Below, in pieces: positions 11,651-24,553 of a DNA stretch of 64,000 nt. The notes beneath the pieces are model-generated. The model had not been told where the DNA came from. It did no database searches and saw nothing but the letters and a program-made list of their open reading frames with translations. Within the stretch, counting starts at the first letter, position 1, and the number at the start of each line of letters is the position of its first letter. The DNA is from Steinernema hermaphroditum (lineage: Eukaryota > Nematoda > Chromadorea > Rhabditida > Steinernematidae): positions 15,004,001 through 15,068,000 of the forward strand of contig CM059622.1 in NCBI GenBank assembly GCA_030435675.1. The letters run 5' to 3'. The position numbers and the translations under genes were made by a program.

Positions 11651-12011
11651 AATGAGACCACACAGAAGCCAAACCTTCGACGATCACCATACTGTATCTT
11701 ACTCGCTACATAATTGCTTGGCTTTGTTTTGAAGAAATAAATGATCGCCTTTAAAAAAGAGAAAAGAAGCCACACAGAAATACAAATGTTGCAATAGAGA
11801 ACGTTACAGATAAGGGTCCAAAAAAGGATCGAATCGAACGACAGTACAATATGTGGGTCTTATCAAAACCGTCCCATCGAAGACAATGCGAATCGACACG
11901 GTTTTATCGCTTTTTGGGTGTGGCGTCACCCACTTCCTTGCAGACATAATCTTTATTCGTCTCTTCCATATGTACACAACCAGCCATAGACCCGTTTATC
12001 TCTTTCCTTTC

Positions 12012-15000
12012 CTAGTCATCGATACTAGCACTCAGATTCGCCGGACGATACTGGAGATCTATCGCCTCCCTGGAGTCGTAGAGTGTCGGCGCCTGCAGCA
12101 GAATCCATACTGTGCCGAAGAAGCAGGTGAAGGAGAAGATGATAAGGAATAGTCGGTCCAGCACCATTGCCACATATTTCCAGTCCTCGTCGACCTAGGA
12201 GCGAAGAAGTAGGAGACATTAGAGGGCTCGCCCACCTTGTCGTCTCGATCCTTCTTCTTGAGCAATTCGGCAATAAAGCAAATGTTCTCGAACGCTTTGA
12301 CCACCGGCGGTGAATAGTAAAGGCTCTGTATTCTCTCGTCGTAGGCGACCTGATTGAGCACCTTTCCAAGATCCCTCGTCACCCGATGATCATGATAAGA
12401 CACCGCTATCTTCTTGTCCAAAGGGATATCCGACTTTGGATGGGAGACCCCCCTAAAGCTCTCAGTATTCTCATCCATCGGCCTCCTCATAAATAATATT
12501 TTCGGCAGGAACTTCAAGAAGAGCCACTTGATCCATCCGGGCATACGGTGGGTAGTGGGAGTGCGGAAGTGAAGATTCAAGGCGATTACGGTAACAACGA
12601 CGCTGAGGGTCACCATTACCATAGTGAAAAGGAGATATTTTCCTATAAGAGGCAGACTGATGGAAGTGGCGGGGATTATCTCCGTCTAAAAAGAGCTCAT
12701 TTTACAGGATTCACAGATATGATGGTTACCAGCAGTAAGAAGAATACAGTCAAGGCGACCAAGATTGAAATACACAAGGCCACTTTTTCGCCACTGTCAG
12801 AAGGCAAATAGAAGACAAGGATTGTCAAGAAGGAGATTCCCACGCAAGGAAAGACGAGGTTCACGGTGTAGAATAGAGGTTTCCGGCGGAGGACAAGGTA
12901 GTACTGAAATCATGAAAGTACTGTATACTGTATAGAAAGTAGCTTGAAAATAATGCTCCTTAAGGGGACTGATTTTACAGAAAGATGCTGAGGTTTTGAG
13001 ATAAAAATAAGGAGTGTCCGAGCAACTGTTGAAGATCGAACCAGTCTATAGCATTACTCTCTTATTAGCCAGTAAAGGATCAGTTAATTTACATGGACAA
13101 GTCTTCCATCCAGTTCAATGGGTGATGAAGGACGGTTTTAAAATACCGAATCAAATCAAGCTCATTTGAAGGGACGATGGCACGAATGAAAAAAGCTGCG
13201 AGGCTGTCACTGGCTACCATTCTTCAGTGCCCATGGATCCAGGAAAAGAATGAAATGGCAATACGCCTGGAAAATCGCTCATGAGAAGTGGTCGACGAAG
13301 CTCGACGAATGGTCGACGAATCTCGAAGCCCATCGGAAGACCGAGGACCAGATGGCGAGACGAGTTCATCCATGACACTGTTCCTTAAATTCGACCCGAA
13401 AACTGTCTTATTACCATGAGCACTCTCTCATAACGGCTTTGATCTACCGTCCTGACGTTAAGTACTTGCCCAAAAAAAAAAAACAGGCAATTTGGAGTCA
13501 GGTAAAGGTAAAGCGGGTAATGCAATATTTTGTTCAAAGATTATTTGGAAACTCAAACCGGGGTGTTCTTCTTTATTTCTCCTTAGCTTCTTTGAGTTCT
13601 TCGAATTCACAGTCCAAGAGCGCCACTTGAAATATTGCTGTTGTTTTTGTGTAGAAGAGGAAGGCAATAGATAGCTGAATTCGGTGCATTTGTTCATTCT
13701 AATTGATGACTGGCCATTCTTTATCCTACGCTGCGGTGAAAATAAGCATTTGTCAAGTTTAAAGATGGCGATGAAGTCAAATGGCATCTTCGTGTGAATT
13801 GGCTACATGCGCTACTTGTAAGCAGAGCTGAATTTCCATGTCCGATCCAAAAACCTGAACCCGTTTTGTTTTGTAAAAAAGTTTTGTACGCCGACAATTT
13901 TTTTATGCCGACTGAAAGATTACCAATATGCAGACGAAATTTGTTGTTTGTGGGTTTCAGCACATAGCACATCGCTGAGTGATGGGCCATCAATCAATGT
14001 CAGTTTATTCAACAACTTTTGCATAAACAAAAGAGTTATGGAGCACAAGAAAGGAAATTTTGACTGATATGATTGACAGAATTAGAGAAGCGTTTAAGAA
14101 GCTAGCAGAAAACGTCATTTTTTGATGAGCATCGGCTCTGATACTTAGGAGATTCATGAGTCGTTATAGGAATACAGCTTTGCTTACAAGTAGTACATAC
14201 CCTTGAAACAGATCAATTCCCACGAAGACATCACTTGGCTTCACCTCCAGCCTTCGACTTGACAAATAGTGTGGATACTTATTTTCACCGCAGCGGAGGA
14301 TAAAGAATGGCCAGTCATCAATTAGAATGAATAAACGCGCCGAATTCAGCTCTCCATTCCCTACACAAAAACAACAGCAATATTTCAAGTGGCGCTCTTG
14401 GACTGTGAACTCAATGAACTCAAAGAAGCTAAGGAGAAGTGAAGAAGACCAACCTAAGTTTGAGTTTCCAAATAATCAATGAATCAAACAAATTATTGAA
14501 TTTCCTTCTTTACCTTTACCTGACACCAAATTGCCTGTTTTTGGGCAAGTACCTAACGTCTAAATGTCGCTCCATCCTTCAGAAGATGACGTTTTCTGCT
14601 ATCTTCTGAAACGTTTGATTTATTCTGTCAGCCATATCACTCAAAATCTCCTTTCTTGTGGTGCATAACTCTTTTGTTTATGCAAAAGTTGTTGAATAAA
14701 CTGACAGTGATTGATGGCCCAACACTCAGCGATGTTCTATGTGCTGAGACCCACAAACAACAAATTTCGTCTCCATATTGGTAATCTTGCAGTTGGCATA
14801 AAAAAATGGTCGGCGTACAAAACTGAAATCTTTCTTTTCGCTATTTTTCGATGCGACGGTGTTCGGTCTCATCAATCACTGTCAGCCTCTTCAACAGCTT
14901 CTGCACAAACAAACTTTCGCCGCTCTTTGAAGGTTAAAGGTATACGGCCGATGTCCAAATCTAGACGTGTCTGCAGGCTGTCGGGTTCAGATTTTTGGGT

Positions 15001-18000
15001 CGGACATCGAAATACATCTCTGTTTACAAGTAGCGCATGTAGCCAATTCACACGAAGATGTCACTTGGCTTCATCGCCATCTTTAAACTTGACAAATACT
15101 TATTTTCACCGCAGCGTAGGATAAATAATGGCCAGTCATCAATTAGAATGAACAAATGCACCGAATTCAGCTATCTATTGCCTTCCTCTTCTACACAAAA
15201 ACAACAGCAATATTTCAAGTGGCGCTCTTGGACTGTGAACTCGAAGAACACAAAAAGGGGGAATGTGTCAGAATTGAACCGACTCGTTGGTAAAAAAAAT
15301 AAAAATCATATCTAAATGCTCCCTATTTCGTACATTCTTCCAGACTCACTCTACCGCACATCTACCGTTGTGTGACGTCCAGAGATGGAATACCACACGC
15401 AACGGCTGAAGCATACATTGACAGAATAAGCTCGAATATCAGTGGCCAAATTTGCTTCGCCAGTGCGCATAGAGTAGTTAAATAATTGATCTACACTTGC
15501 GAATGCCCAAACCCAAATGCCAAGTCATACGGTAACATATGGATTCAGGTGTGGACCCCGTTTGGGAAAAGGGAGCGAACTGGAATCACGAAATCTAAAC
15601 GTTTCATTTCGGAACCGGAATCGAGCGAAAACTTTTTTCTGAATCGGGACCTGAATCTTTCATTCGGAATCCGGGATCGCCAAAAGGACCAATGCTTTAC
15701 TGTCAGCTAAAGCTGCTTGAAATCCAATAAGGCCTACTTTTAACATGATGAATATGAAGATATGTTTTGCGGCATCACCTTTTTCTCATACTAAAACTTC
15801 TGCTATCCATTGACCCTTCGACCACATTTGACCGCTCAGCTTATTCCGAAGTGATCTTTCCCGCAAAATTAATGACATGTCCGTCTTCAATAAATCTCCG
15901 TCGGCACCCGTCTGACGCTAATTAAACTCGAGCTTCCCATTCACGAAACTTTTTCCTACCATAATGTCAACGTAGTTTCCGCTCCCAGGGCAGCAGCTGG
16001 GGTAGTTCTTCGAGCGTCTCTTCGCCACTCGTGACATGATGTCCCATTCGACAGATGGATAATAGTCCGACAGATCTAAGGAAAGGTCACTTTTTAAAGA
16101 GTCTTTCATCGATACCGATGCCGTCGTCGACGATGGTGATGTTGTCCTGTTCGCCCCATTCGTTCAGCTCCCCCTCGTAGCGGGCGTCGCCATCGAGAAG
16201 CTCGAGGCTGAGCAGGTTCTCCGAGTACGTCCACGACCCGAACTGAAACGATTTCGCTCTGTCACTGCAGTTTGGCCATAGAATACCTTCAGGTGGCATT
16301 GCTGTTCGTCGAAGGGAAACCTAAAATGACACGACTTATAGGGGAAGGGGGCAAAGTGCCATCAAACCATCTAACGTCGATTTGGCACATGCTCTTGAAG
16401 ATGGCCGGCGGTTCCCAGGTGACTTCGCCTGTGTAGTGGAGGGTAGCTTTCGTGCTGATGGTGATGTTGTAGTTGCTGTCCGCACTGGAACGTGTGAATT
16501 ATATCACAATCCACAAATACGAGAGCCCCAAAAATATAATTAATAGTCATGTTCACTTGAATCTAGCGAAATCGAAAGGTTTAACTACCAAGATAAACAC
16601 CTTACATATCAAATTTGAAATCTCATGTCCGCATTTACCTCTCAGTCATCATGCGTCAGCCCTTGAAAATGTCTTTTAAAAATTGCTCCCTTATGAATAA
16701 TTGAATTTTTTGGACCGTTGTCGCATTCATTTCTGCTCCTATACATCACTTTGGAGAAAATCTGCTACGTGTTTCAAAGATATACCAGTCTTAATTCGGA
16801 TATTTATCCAAGTTTAACGCGTGCCTAATTATGATACGGCCACAGAAATCCCCTTAGGTAGCGTTGCTGCCCGATAAATTCTAAATCTGACTGTGCTACC
16901 TTGGTTTAGTGGCCACATTGCAAACCCCAAGTTGGCAATTGAAACTTTACCGAAGGAGTTCTGTTCATAAAAATTTCGCCGCACACCACTACGCTACCGA
17001 TTCTTCGTTTAAACAAGGTGACCCAAAAAAGGTCCCTTTAGACCAGAGATGGGAACTCGAGCCGATTTCGCAATCCGAGCCGAGAGCCGGCTGCGACCTG
17101 GAAAGGTGCCCGGGCCCAGCCATATATACTAGGGAAAATTTCGACCGTTCGTGGGGATCGGTAATAAGAGCGCAGACGACGAGAGACAATTGTCATACAG
17201 CGGCGGAGCCACAGGCGTTCGATTTTCTCTCGTCGTCTGTTACCGCTCCCCGCGAATGGTCGAAATTTTCCCTGGTATATATGGCCGGCCCCGGCTCAGG
17301 TTCGGCTCGGAGCTCCGGCTCAGTTTCCATCTCTGCTTTGACATAAGTCCAGCAGAAGCTTGGAAAGCCATTCGGAAAGTCAAATTATTAAATAAACCAG
17401 TCCGTATCCTGGTTATTAGATCTATCTGATGCGATCGCTGGCCTTGACTTTGTTTCGGCCTCTGCCACTAAAGCCTGATTTGAAGCAGTGACTACGGTGT
17501 GATAGGTGTATTTGTTTTTGCTTTCTATGACGCCTTGCCGTGGATTCAAGAGTAAAAACTTGTAAAACAAAACTCGCCAGCTTGGGCACGACAATTAATC
17601 AACTGCAAGCATTTGAAGGATAGGGAACGTTTAAGAAAAGATCCACTTGGAATTTGAAATGAAATCAATCGATTCGTAGCAAAAAGAGGTGTTGTAATTA
17701 CAATGTTTGGATTGACCTCTCATGGCCTGTTTTTATCTCTAACCATGCATCCACTTTGCAGTGAAAATAAAGAGCATACAGACCTAAATTGTCACTCACC
17801 TTTGAAGTTGAGCCGACGATCAATCAACGTTCTATGGACGATTGATGAGGGCACATTTACTGACGCCCGTTTGGCGTCAGTGGATTTATCTTTTAGGATC
17901 AAGCTCTCATCAAATTGGTTTTCTTTTGCTTCTATCTCAGGCTACATTACAACCGTTAACGATTTCATTTATCCCAAAGGTGTCCCTTATCTAGCCATAG

Positions 18001-19221
18001 ATAAGGTATACTTTACAGCTTCAAAATCTGAAATTTCATCTATTCGCCGCAGTATCCCTTTTCCGACTTCCAAATCGATAAGACGGCGGAAAGAATTTCG
18101 TGAAACGTCCATAAATCTGCGGACCCATTTGGTTTTTATCGGCTGCGACCTAATCCGCTGTGTCACTTTTCCGAATGGATTAGGGAGCTTTTATAGGGCA
18201 CCGCGAGAGTCGACGGCCCTAGGCTATGAGCTATGTGGGGAGTCGAGGGCGAACGGCGTTAAATTAATGCCCCTCGAGAGATCAGTGACATTTCGTGCCG
18301 GATATAACATCAATTTTATTGACACATTAACTAAATGTGCCTCTTTTTATCGATTGTTGGAGAGGGTGATTTTGAAAGAGAATAGTTACGGGTCACCTTG
18401 GCAGATGCAGATGAGTCAATCCACAATGGAGGGTCAAAATGAGTCAAAAAACGGGACGGGTCCTTATAATAAGCATGGAACTCAGCACGTACAACCGGTT
18501 CACCTTTTTTCGAGCTTATTCTTGGAGTGGCAATCACCCGAAGCACCAAAACGGATCGTATCGACCGAACAGGTCGAACGGATCAAGAACGACCGGTTCA
18601 TCCGTGGACCAGCGCTGTAATGACGCATTTGTGCTGGATTCTGGCCGTTACGAGAGTCTTGCCCTCTGATGGACTGATCGTACTAAGCAAAAGAACGAGT
18701 TTCAATTACAGATCAGATTAAGCAAATCGTCAAACTTGCTACAGCGGCTACCGTACCCTTCACCCACCCTTTGTTCTGTTTTTAATTTAAAATTCCCGAG
18801 CAATTCCGTTCTTCCCACTCACTTGTTGTAGAGGACAATGTCAGGAACCCAGATCATCTCGTAGGGCACGTAGAGCACGTTGACGCCACCGTAATTGACC
18901 GGATCCCACGAGAGCTTCTTGTCAATCCACACCTGTTTCAGCCATACACTGCACGTCATGATCTGGTCGATTTCATGCTAAGCCCTTCTGTAGCTCGGGC
19001 CAGTCACGTCGATCACTCACCACGTCGATGATCTGCGATAGTCGCAGTTTCAGCTTGATGGTGATCGCCTCATGAGGGCTAGCCGCCGGCCTCCGATGCC
19101 TATTGTAGTTGACCATAAGGTCGTCGTAGAGGCGCTTCGCATCCTCGTTCGCGCGCACCACCCTCAACCACAGGGGTACGCCGAAGCCGGCCAGCACAAA
19201 GAGAAGTGATCGAATTAACAT
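12012..19221 (-). CDS. Nicotinic acetylcholine receptor subunit, alpha type (Cys-loop channel)
   Basis: Subunit of a pentameric ligand-gated cation channel. The signal peptide starts [18 protein letters not shown]; the ATG is at 19,221. The ligand-binding domain has [19 protein letters not shown], the Cys-loop start MCQIDVRW / [18 protein letters not shown], and loop C with YPSCCPGS, the vicinal cysteines of an alpha subunit. Then TM1 ([19 protein letters not shown]), TM2 ([21 protein letters not shown] then TEIIPATS), TM3, a cytoplasmic loop, [14 protein letters not shown] and TM4 ([21 protein letters not shown]). Stop TAG at 12,012-12,014. The overall look is of the levamisole-receptor group, but I cannot pick the orthologue. 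Two long introns (about 18,822-16,485 and 15,960-12,910) are packed with repeats. Confidence 0.9.
13180..13385 (+). mobile_element. Relic of a non-LTR retrotransposon reverse-transcriptase C-terminus
   Basis: Lies in the large receptor intron. Translation gives [15 protein letters not shown], then a [12 protein letters not shown] block and a following Arg-rich end. This resembles the WAGHIARR...RWT..EW.P....GRPRTRW tail of RTE/CR1-like elements. There is no longer intact frame. Tentative. Confidence 0.4.
13452..15260. repeat. Large intronic inverted repeat, three copies
   Basis: One unit runs forward at 13,452-14,120. It recurs reversed at about 14,175-14,560 and again reversed at about 14,590-15,250. 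Shared blocks include ATTGATGACTGGCCATTCTTTAT, CAACAACTTTTGCATAAAC and a GGCAATTTGG / CCAAATTGCC pair next to CTTGCCCAAAA / TTTTGGGCAAG. The third copy has about 140 bp of extra sequence near 14,820-14,960. It lies wholly inside a receptor intron, so the transcript could fold into long dsRNA. Open frames in the copies are not conserved coding. Confidence 0.75.
17044..17335. mobile_element. hAT-like MITE in receptor intron
   Basis: A 292-bp inverted-repeat element with termini CAGAGATGGGAACTCGAGCC and, reversed, CAGAGATGGAAACTGAGCC. Internal arms ACGACGAGAG / CTCTCGTCGT and a CGGGCCC..CCATATATAC / TATATATGGCCGGCC pair show that it folds back. The CAGAGATGG end is hAT-like. The flanks CTTTAGAC and CTTTGACA are only an imperfect 8-bp duplication. 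Confidence 0.6.
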
Positions 19222-19834
19222 CGTAGCGGAACGTCACAAGAAGTGTCACAACAACAGCCACTCGATGGCCATCGTCGGCAGGCGTCTGACTGCCGATGGC
19301 GCGGCGGCGGTTGACTCTTCGAGAGGGGCGCCTTGGCTGCAGCACAAAAACAACGAGGGAGGGCCAACGTAATCCATCATTGCGCTCCTTCCTTACGGCA
19401 CACACAATCAATTGTGGGAGGAGGCAACTTTCCGGGCCCGCACTCAAATACATCCCATCGCTCGATAATCCAATTTGCCTTTGTTTCACGCCTGATAGGC
19501 GCGGCTATGCGCAATTTTCCGCAGGCCTCCCCAGGGAGGCCCTTAAGTGCGCACACATAAATAAGTAACGTTCATTAGTAGTCCTCCGAATATATGCGAC
19601 GGGTTCCATAGGAATTTCGGTTCTTCATGAGCTTTGAGTAAAAAATTCCCGTCCCTTAAAAGCCACAGATCTTCGAGACCTTCGGGATTTTTGAACACAA
19701 CTGCAATTGGCTTTCAATAGCCCACGGATATTAAATAACTATGCCTTCGGTTCAGACGCTTCAGATGGAAGAAGTAGACAAACAACGACTTGATTAAAAT
19801 ACCTTTAAATAAAATAAATAACCACAACAATAAC
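19222..19834. other. Upstream region of the receptor gene
   Basis: Probable promoter side of the receptor gene and 3' flank of the kringle-like gene. Open frames here are on both strands with no conserved features. I see nothing further that I can support. Confidence 0.4.
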
Positions 19835-20730
19835 TTAATTGGAAGATTCTGGTTCGCTAGCTTTCTTCGAAGACTCCGGCTCGCTCGTTGCAGGCTTTTC
19901 CGCCTTTCGGGTCTTCCTTTCATTCTTGAACTTCTTGTCAAGCCTTTTCGACCTCGACTTGTCTATAAAATGCGTGGCAAAGAAGAACACGAAGACGAGT
20001 CCGAAAACGCCGAAACAGGCGTACATATAATGGTGCATTGTCTTAAGCACTTCTTGCTGGTAAAGAAGGTCAGCTTCTACCTAAACAGGTGATTACAGAA
20101 ATGTCACAGTGTTGGACGCGCACCGTGTCGTAGAACTTCACATCGCCCAAGTCGTATTCCGAGAATAGTCGCCCGATGTCATTGATGATACCGGCGACCT
20201 TCTTCTTATTCTTGAACACTATTCGTTCTGCAACATAAGCAATCAGTGATGGGCAAAACAAAGATAGATTGCCTGGCTGAGCCGTTGTTGTAAACGTGGT
20301 GGCCTCACAATCATATGACAACTCATAACAGGGTTCGAACTGTCCCCTTGTTTTAGTGTAGCAGTGAGGCAGGCCCCACAAATGTTCTCCGCTCTCTGTG
20401 TCCCAACTCAGAAAGCACTCTCTCGGGACGAAGCGGCAGAAGTTGTGGTCCCACAGATGTGGGTAGCAGCCGGGACTATATTTCGCCTTTTCTATCACTT
20501 CCGCATCGTTCCACTTCGCGCATTCATGTCCGCGAAAATCGGTGCTCTTGTTGCCAACGTAGTAAAATGTTTTCACTTCTACCGGGATACAATCGGCGTC
20601 TGAAACGATAAGATGACACTTAGAACTCTTGGAAGAACTAACGTATCGGGTCCATCCGATTGAAATAGTCAGAGGCTGAAGCGAGGGAAACGACCACAAG
20701 AGAGACGACCGATCCGTAGAAAAGCTTCAT
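19835..20730 (-). CDS. Type I membrane protein with kringle-like domain
   Basis: The signal peptide is MKLFYGSVVSLVVVSLASAS (ATG at 20,730). After a 45-nt intron comes a cysteine-rich domain with GHECAKWND, DHNFCRFVPRECF and GLPHCYTK. This follows the kringle order of CxxW, HNxCR, then WCYT and a final Cys pair (PCYELSYDC). The Trp of the usual WCYT is His here. Next are a helical stalk, one membrane helix (MYACFGVFGLVFVFFFATHFI) and a basic, Ser/Glu/Lys-rich cytoplasmic tail ending at 19,835. The layout of signal, kringle, membrane helix and short tail is that of vertebrate PIK3IP1, but orthology is not shown. The exact exon-2/3 boundary near 20,290-20,230 is uncertain. Confidence 0.72.
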
Positions 20731-21057
20731 GTTGGAATGAAACGAGACGGCCTACGAAGCCTTCTTACAGGAGTAGACGTCTACAGTCGTCACCGAACAT
20801 CACCGCTCAACAGACAGATGATTTGCGGTAAAGGAGTTTGCTAGAAAAATTCAAATTTGCCAGTAGACAAGAGACAGGCAAAACATCGGAGCGAGACCCT
20901 GCTTTCCTGTAAGACCCGAAGTTCTACCCGATTGCACTCTGGTTCTTTATAATGCATGCCTCAGTTAAGGTGGTAACGAAACATTTCCAAGCAAGTAACA
21001 TCCGCAATTTATTTGCTCTCCGTCACATGTACAACACCGAATAAATAAAGTAATAAA
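20731..21057. other. Intergenic, nothing recognised
   Basis: Upstream of the kringle-like gene and 3' of ZFR. An AATAAATAAAG stretch near 21,040 lies on the plus strand and does not obviously serve either gene. Confidence 0.4.
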
Positions 21058-24000
21058 TCAGTTTGTCGATCCTTCCTCGGTCTTCACTACCGTTTCCGCT
21101 ACCGCGGCTTCTTCTCCAACTTTGGCTTCGGGTGTTGCCATAGCGTCTTCCTCGGTCTTCACTACCGTTTCCGGTACCGCGGCTTCTTCTCCAACTTTGG
21201 CTTCGGGTGTTGCCATAGCGTCTTCCTCGGTCTTCACTACCGTTTCTGGTACTGCGGCTTCTTCTTCAACTTTCACCTCGGATGTTGTCATAGCGTCTTC
21301 CTCGGTTTTCACTACCGCTTCCGGGAGAACGCAGGGTGCTGACGTCTCTACGGTATCCATTGGCTCTGATTCTGCATCCTCTTTGAGTTCTTCCTGCGGT
21401 CGAACATATTTTTCAGTGATAGCTTCTTCTGCCTTGAGATCAACGCTGCTTTCAGTACCGTTTTCAGTATGATCACCTCCTGCCTCCGCATTGAGTTTGA
21501 TCTTCTTACTTTCTGATTCTCCTGAAACTGAGAACATGATAATCGTTCTTGCAACTCTGTTCGTACCTTCATCAATTAGAGTCTCCACTTCGTCACAAAC
21601 TCGCTTTCGATCGTTGGCTTCGGGCTCCGGCACGGGCGCTTCCCTTTTGGGGACATCCAGCAGTCGATATAGCTGGTTCATCGCCATCACACGTAGCATG
21701 TATTGAGCGCTGGCGGTGATCTCCATGCGTTTATCCATCGGTAACTGGTTGAGTATATCTGATCTCTCCATCTCGCAAGGATCAGATAATCCAGGTTGGC
21801 CTAAATGGGTGACCCAATAGGCGCATTTCATGAGTATGGAACTTACCACAAATCAGAAACCCACTCGAAATCATTTCGAATACACGGCGCAAAGCGTCAC
21901 CGGCACTAAGGGGATATCCCGCGGTCCGAATCGCCTTTTCTATAAGCAGCTCCATTGTCTAAAGGAGGTGAAAGGGAGATCAGTGAGCATGTAAAAGTCA
22001 CTTACATAGTTAGGCAGCTCCTGCCAGATAGCGTTCTTCTGACGGATATAGCGTAGAACTCGAATAACAGCGATACAAGCTGGTAGCGGAATGCATCTTT
22101 CCTAAGAAAGAGTTTATCAGAACAAGCATAGAAGATCTCGACAGAATTCATGTGTACACCAAATCCAATTAATAGCTTATTGAGTGAAGAAACGCACCTG
22201 ATACCATTTAGCACGGCGCAATTGGGCTAACGCCTCCAAACAACTTTCAGTTGGTAACGGATCAGCAGGTTTCTCCACAGAAACGGTCTCTGCAGAAAAC
22301 ACACACGTTAGAGATGGTACTTTATGATAGCTGTGCGTGTGTTTCGCTGCAGTAGGACCACACAGGTTTCGGAGCTGTAGACGAGTCCGAGAATGGATTT
22401 AACACGGAAATCCGTTCTCGAACTGTAAGAGACTTCTGGCTCTTCCACTCCCACGCCGCCTAGCAAAGAGCGTTGTAATCCACTTACCTCCACGTTTCTC
22501 AGCCAACACCGATTCTCTGACTAGATAACATGTAAACCAAACACGGACAACACTACCGGAATTCTCTTCCTTCACCAAGAGTCTACCTGCTGCCGGCTCT
22601 TCCTCAACTGTAAACTTATCGCCTTCGGGCGCCTGAAATTCTCTTGTTTGTCACGTTTGGTACGACCTATCAATACCTCAAGATGTTTCAGAAAGTGTTC
22701 AGCGACTTCCTTAACGACAGTAAAGGTCGGAATCTTATTGGTCAGCACAACGATATCAACTGTTTTGTCCTTCTTGCCCAAGAGGCCTTTTACCAGATCA
22801 CCAATGCGAAGAACGCCCTGGAGAATGCGGTTATTCTCACCAGAAGTGGCATTCGTGTTCGAGGGATCAGTGACCTGGCACATATGGTTGGACACTGCCT
22901 GAAGCGTCTTCTCGATGGTGGTCACGATTCGGTTGATATCATCAAGAGTTTCTCGGGTGATGACAACATCGGCATCCTTATCTAGCACGTACAGATCGTT
23001 CAGGTTCCTCTTCGGTTTGGTGACCGGCAGGAAATTCATCGGTTCTACGTATTTGTAATCACTTTGGAAGTCTGATTGCCTAAAACCGGAATTTTGAATT
23101 ATGATCATGCGAAGCAGCCACTTACCGCTTCTTTCCAAAGCGTTTTGGGGTCTTCTTGGCCAAGACGAAAGTCTTTCCATCAACGTTGAGCTGTGGGTCA
23201 ACTTTGAGCTGAACACGATGTGAATGAATGAATTTCGAAGGGTCACAGGGATACCTTGTACTGGAGACGGTGGCGACGACCTTTCAAGTGGTGATCTTGA
23301 GCATTAGGGTCGGTGAAGGAGCATGAGCAGAGTTTGCACGTATAGTTTACGATCTTTCCAGATGCAGGATCCGCTTGCTTTTCAATAAATTCTCTTCCGA
23401 CTGGTTCGTGGGTTACATCGAAGTCTTCCTCGGTTTGCGAACCGTTCCCATTGGCTTCATCGCCATTCTCCTCCTTTTGTTCTTCGGTTTGCGCCGCCTG
23501 GATCTCCGGTACTGTAGAGCGCACCACACTCTCGACAGCTTGCGCAGCCGGTGTGATGACTGTGGGTCCCTCAGGGATCGGCTTGCCCATCTTTTGAAGC
23601 AACGTGACTGTCTAAAGTAAAGAGCTTAGAGTGACACTCCGACGGCCACACTGACTTTCTGGTGACGAGCTCCTTTGATGTGGATTTCATATGTGTCTTT
23701 TCCGGTGCAGGGGCAATCACACACATCACATCGGTATGTGCTCTTGTTCTTCGCAAGTGACGGCGTTTCTCCCTGATTCTGAGCCGCCTCCAGCTTCTTC
23801 TTGTGCTGTTTTCCCTTCAAATGCTCTTGGAATGTTTGCTGTCCGGCGCATGTGATCTTGCAGATCTCACAGAAGAGCTGCTGAGGCGTCGGGACGGAAC
23901 GAGGTTGAGGACGCTGTCCGCGGGGAGCCATAGGTCCCATAGGAGAACCCCGGCCACGTGGAGGGAAGCCACGACCTCGAGGACCTCCACGCATTCCAAC

Positions 24001-24553
24001 GCCCTGAGTGGCCAGGAACTGCTCGTAATCTTGAGGCACGTTGTACTTGTGCGTCGACGGCCCGAAGTTCATCGGTCGCGGACCGTTCATCGCTCGGGGA
24101 CCATTGTGCATGGGACCATTTCCGCGTCCCCGTCGACCAGCGGGTGATCCACGCAGCGGTGGAGCGAAATTCGGACTACCGCGCGCCGTGGAATCGAATG
24201 GCGACGGTTGAGCGTATCCGTAGGCCGGAGCAGCATATGTGGTCGGCCCTTCGTATCCCCCCTGGTTGTGGGGCGCGTACCCACCAGTGTCATGTTGTGC
24301 GGGCGCCTAAATTTCACAGATAGAACATCTTCTAAAGAGACTACTCCACCTGATAGCTATTTCCCCAAGCACTGCCGCCCCATCCATAAGCGCTCGAATC
24401 GTACGACGCCATTGGGGGGATGTTACTGTACTGGTTTGCCTGAGGTGCTTGACCATAATACGATGATTGCTTCTGCTGTTGTGGCGGGCCGCGGCCAGCG
24501 GGCTCCGGGAAGCTGGCCTGGTTCTGGCCTTGTCCCCAGAAGTTATAAGACAT
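21058..24553 (-). CDS. ZFR: Zinc finger RNA-binding protein (ZFR family, DZF domain)
   Basis: RNA-binding nuclear protein of the ZFR/ILF2-ILF3 group. It begins [12 protein letters not shown] at 24,553 and has a Gln/Tyr/Gly-rich, RGG-like N-terminus. Three JAZ-type C2H2 fingers follow: [34 protein letters not shown] and [17 protein letters not shown]. The DZF (nucleotidyltransferase-like) domain spans about 23,100-21,660 with [39 protein letters not shown] and DPCE...[19 protein letters not shown]. The C-terminus is an acidic extension built of 25-residue repeats (see the repeat entry). The DZF part should lack catalytic residues and mediate dimerisation, as is known for the family. Confidence 0.9.
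21061..21335 (-). repeat. 75-bp tandem coding repeat in the ZFR C-terminus
   Basis: About three and a half in-frame copies of a 25-residue unit ([20 protein letters not shown] core). Two neighbouring copies are almost identical, so the array is recent. It encodes an acidic, probably disordered tail. Confidence 0.85.

Larger units (their letters stand above)
9615..12011. other. Long gene-poor interval
   Basis: Contains the GAGTC repeat (9855-9965), a mariner 5' relic (about 11,496-11,650) and two copies of a roughly 75-bp segment (about 11,215-11,290 and 11,660-11,740) that flank that relic. Open frames around 10.2-10.8 kb show no domain, signal or splice structure that I trust. Confidence 0.5.

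Noticed and set aside
14711..15315. Open frames in the intronic inverted repeats as a possible nested gene
   Set aside because: The three copies do not keep one frame; differences include indels that break it, so the conservation is repeat-driven.
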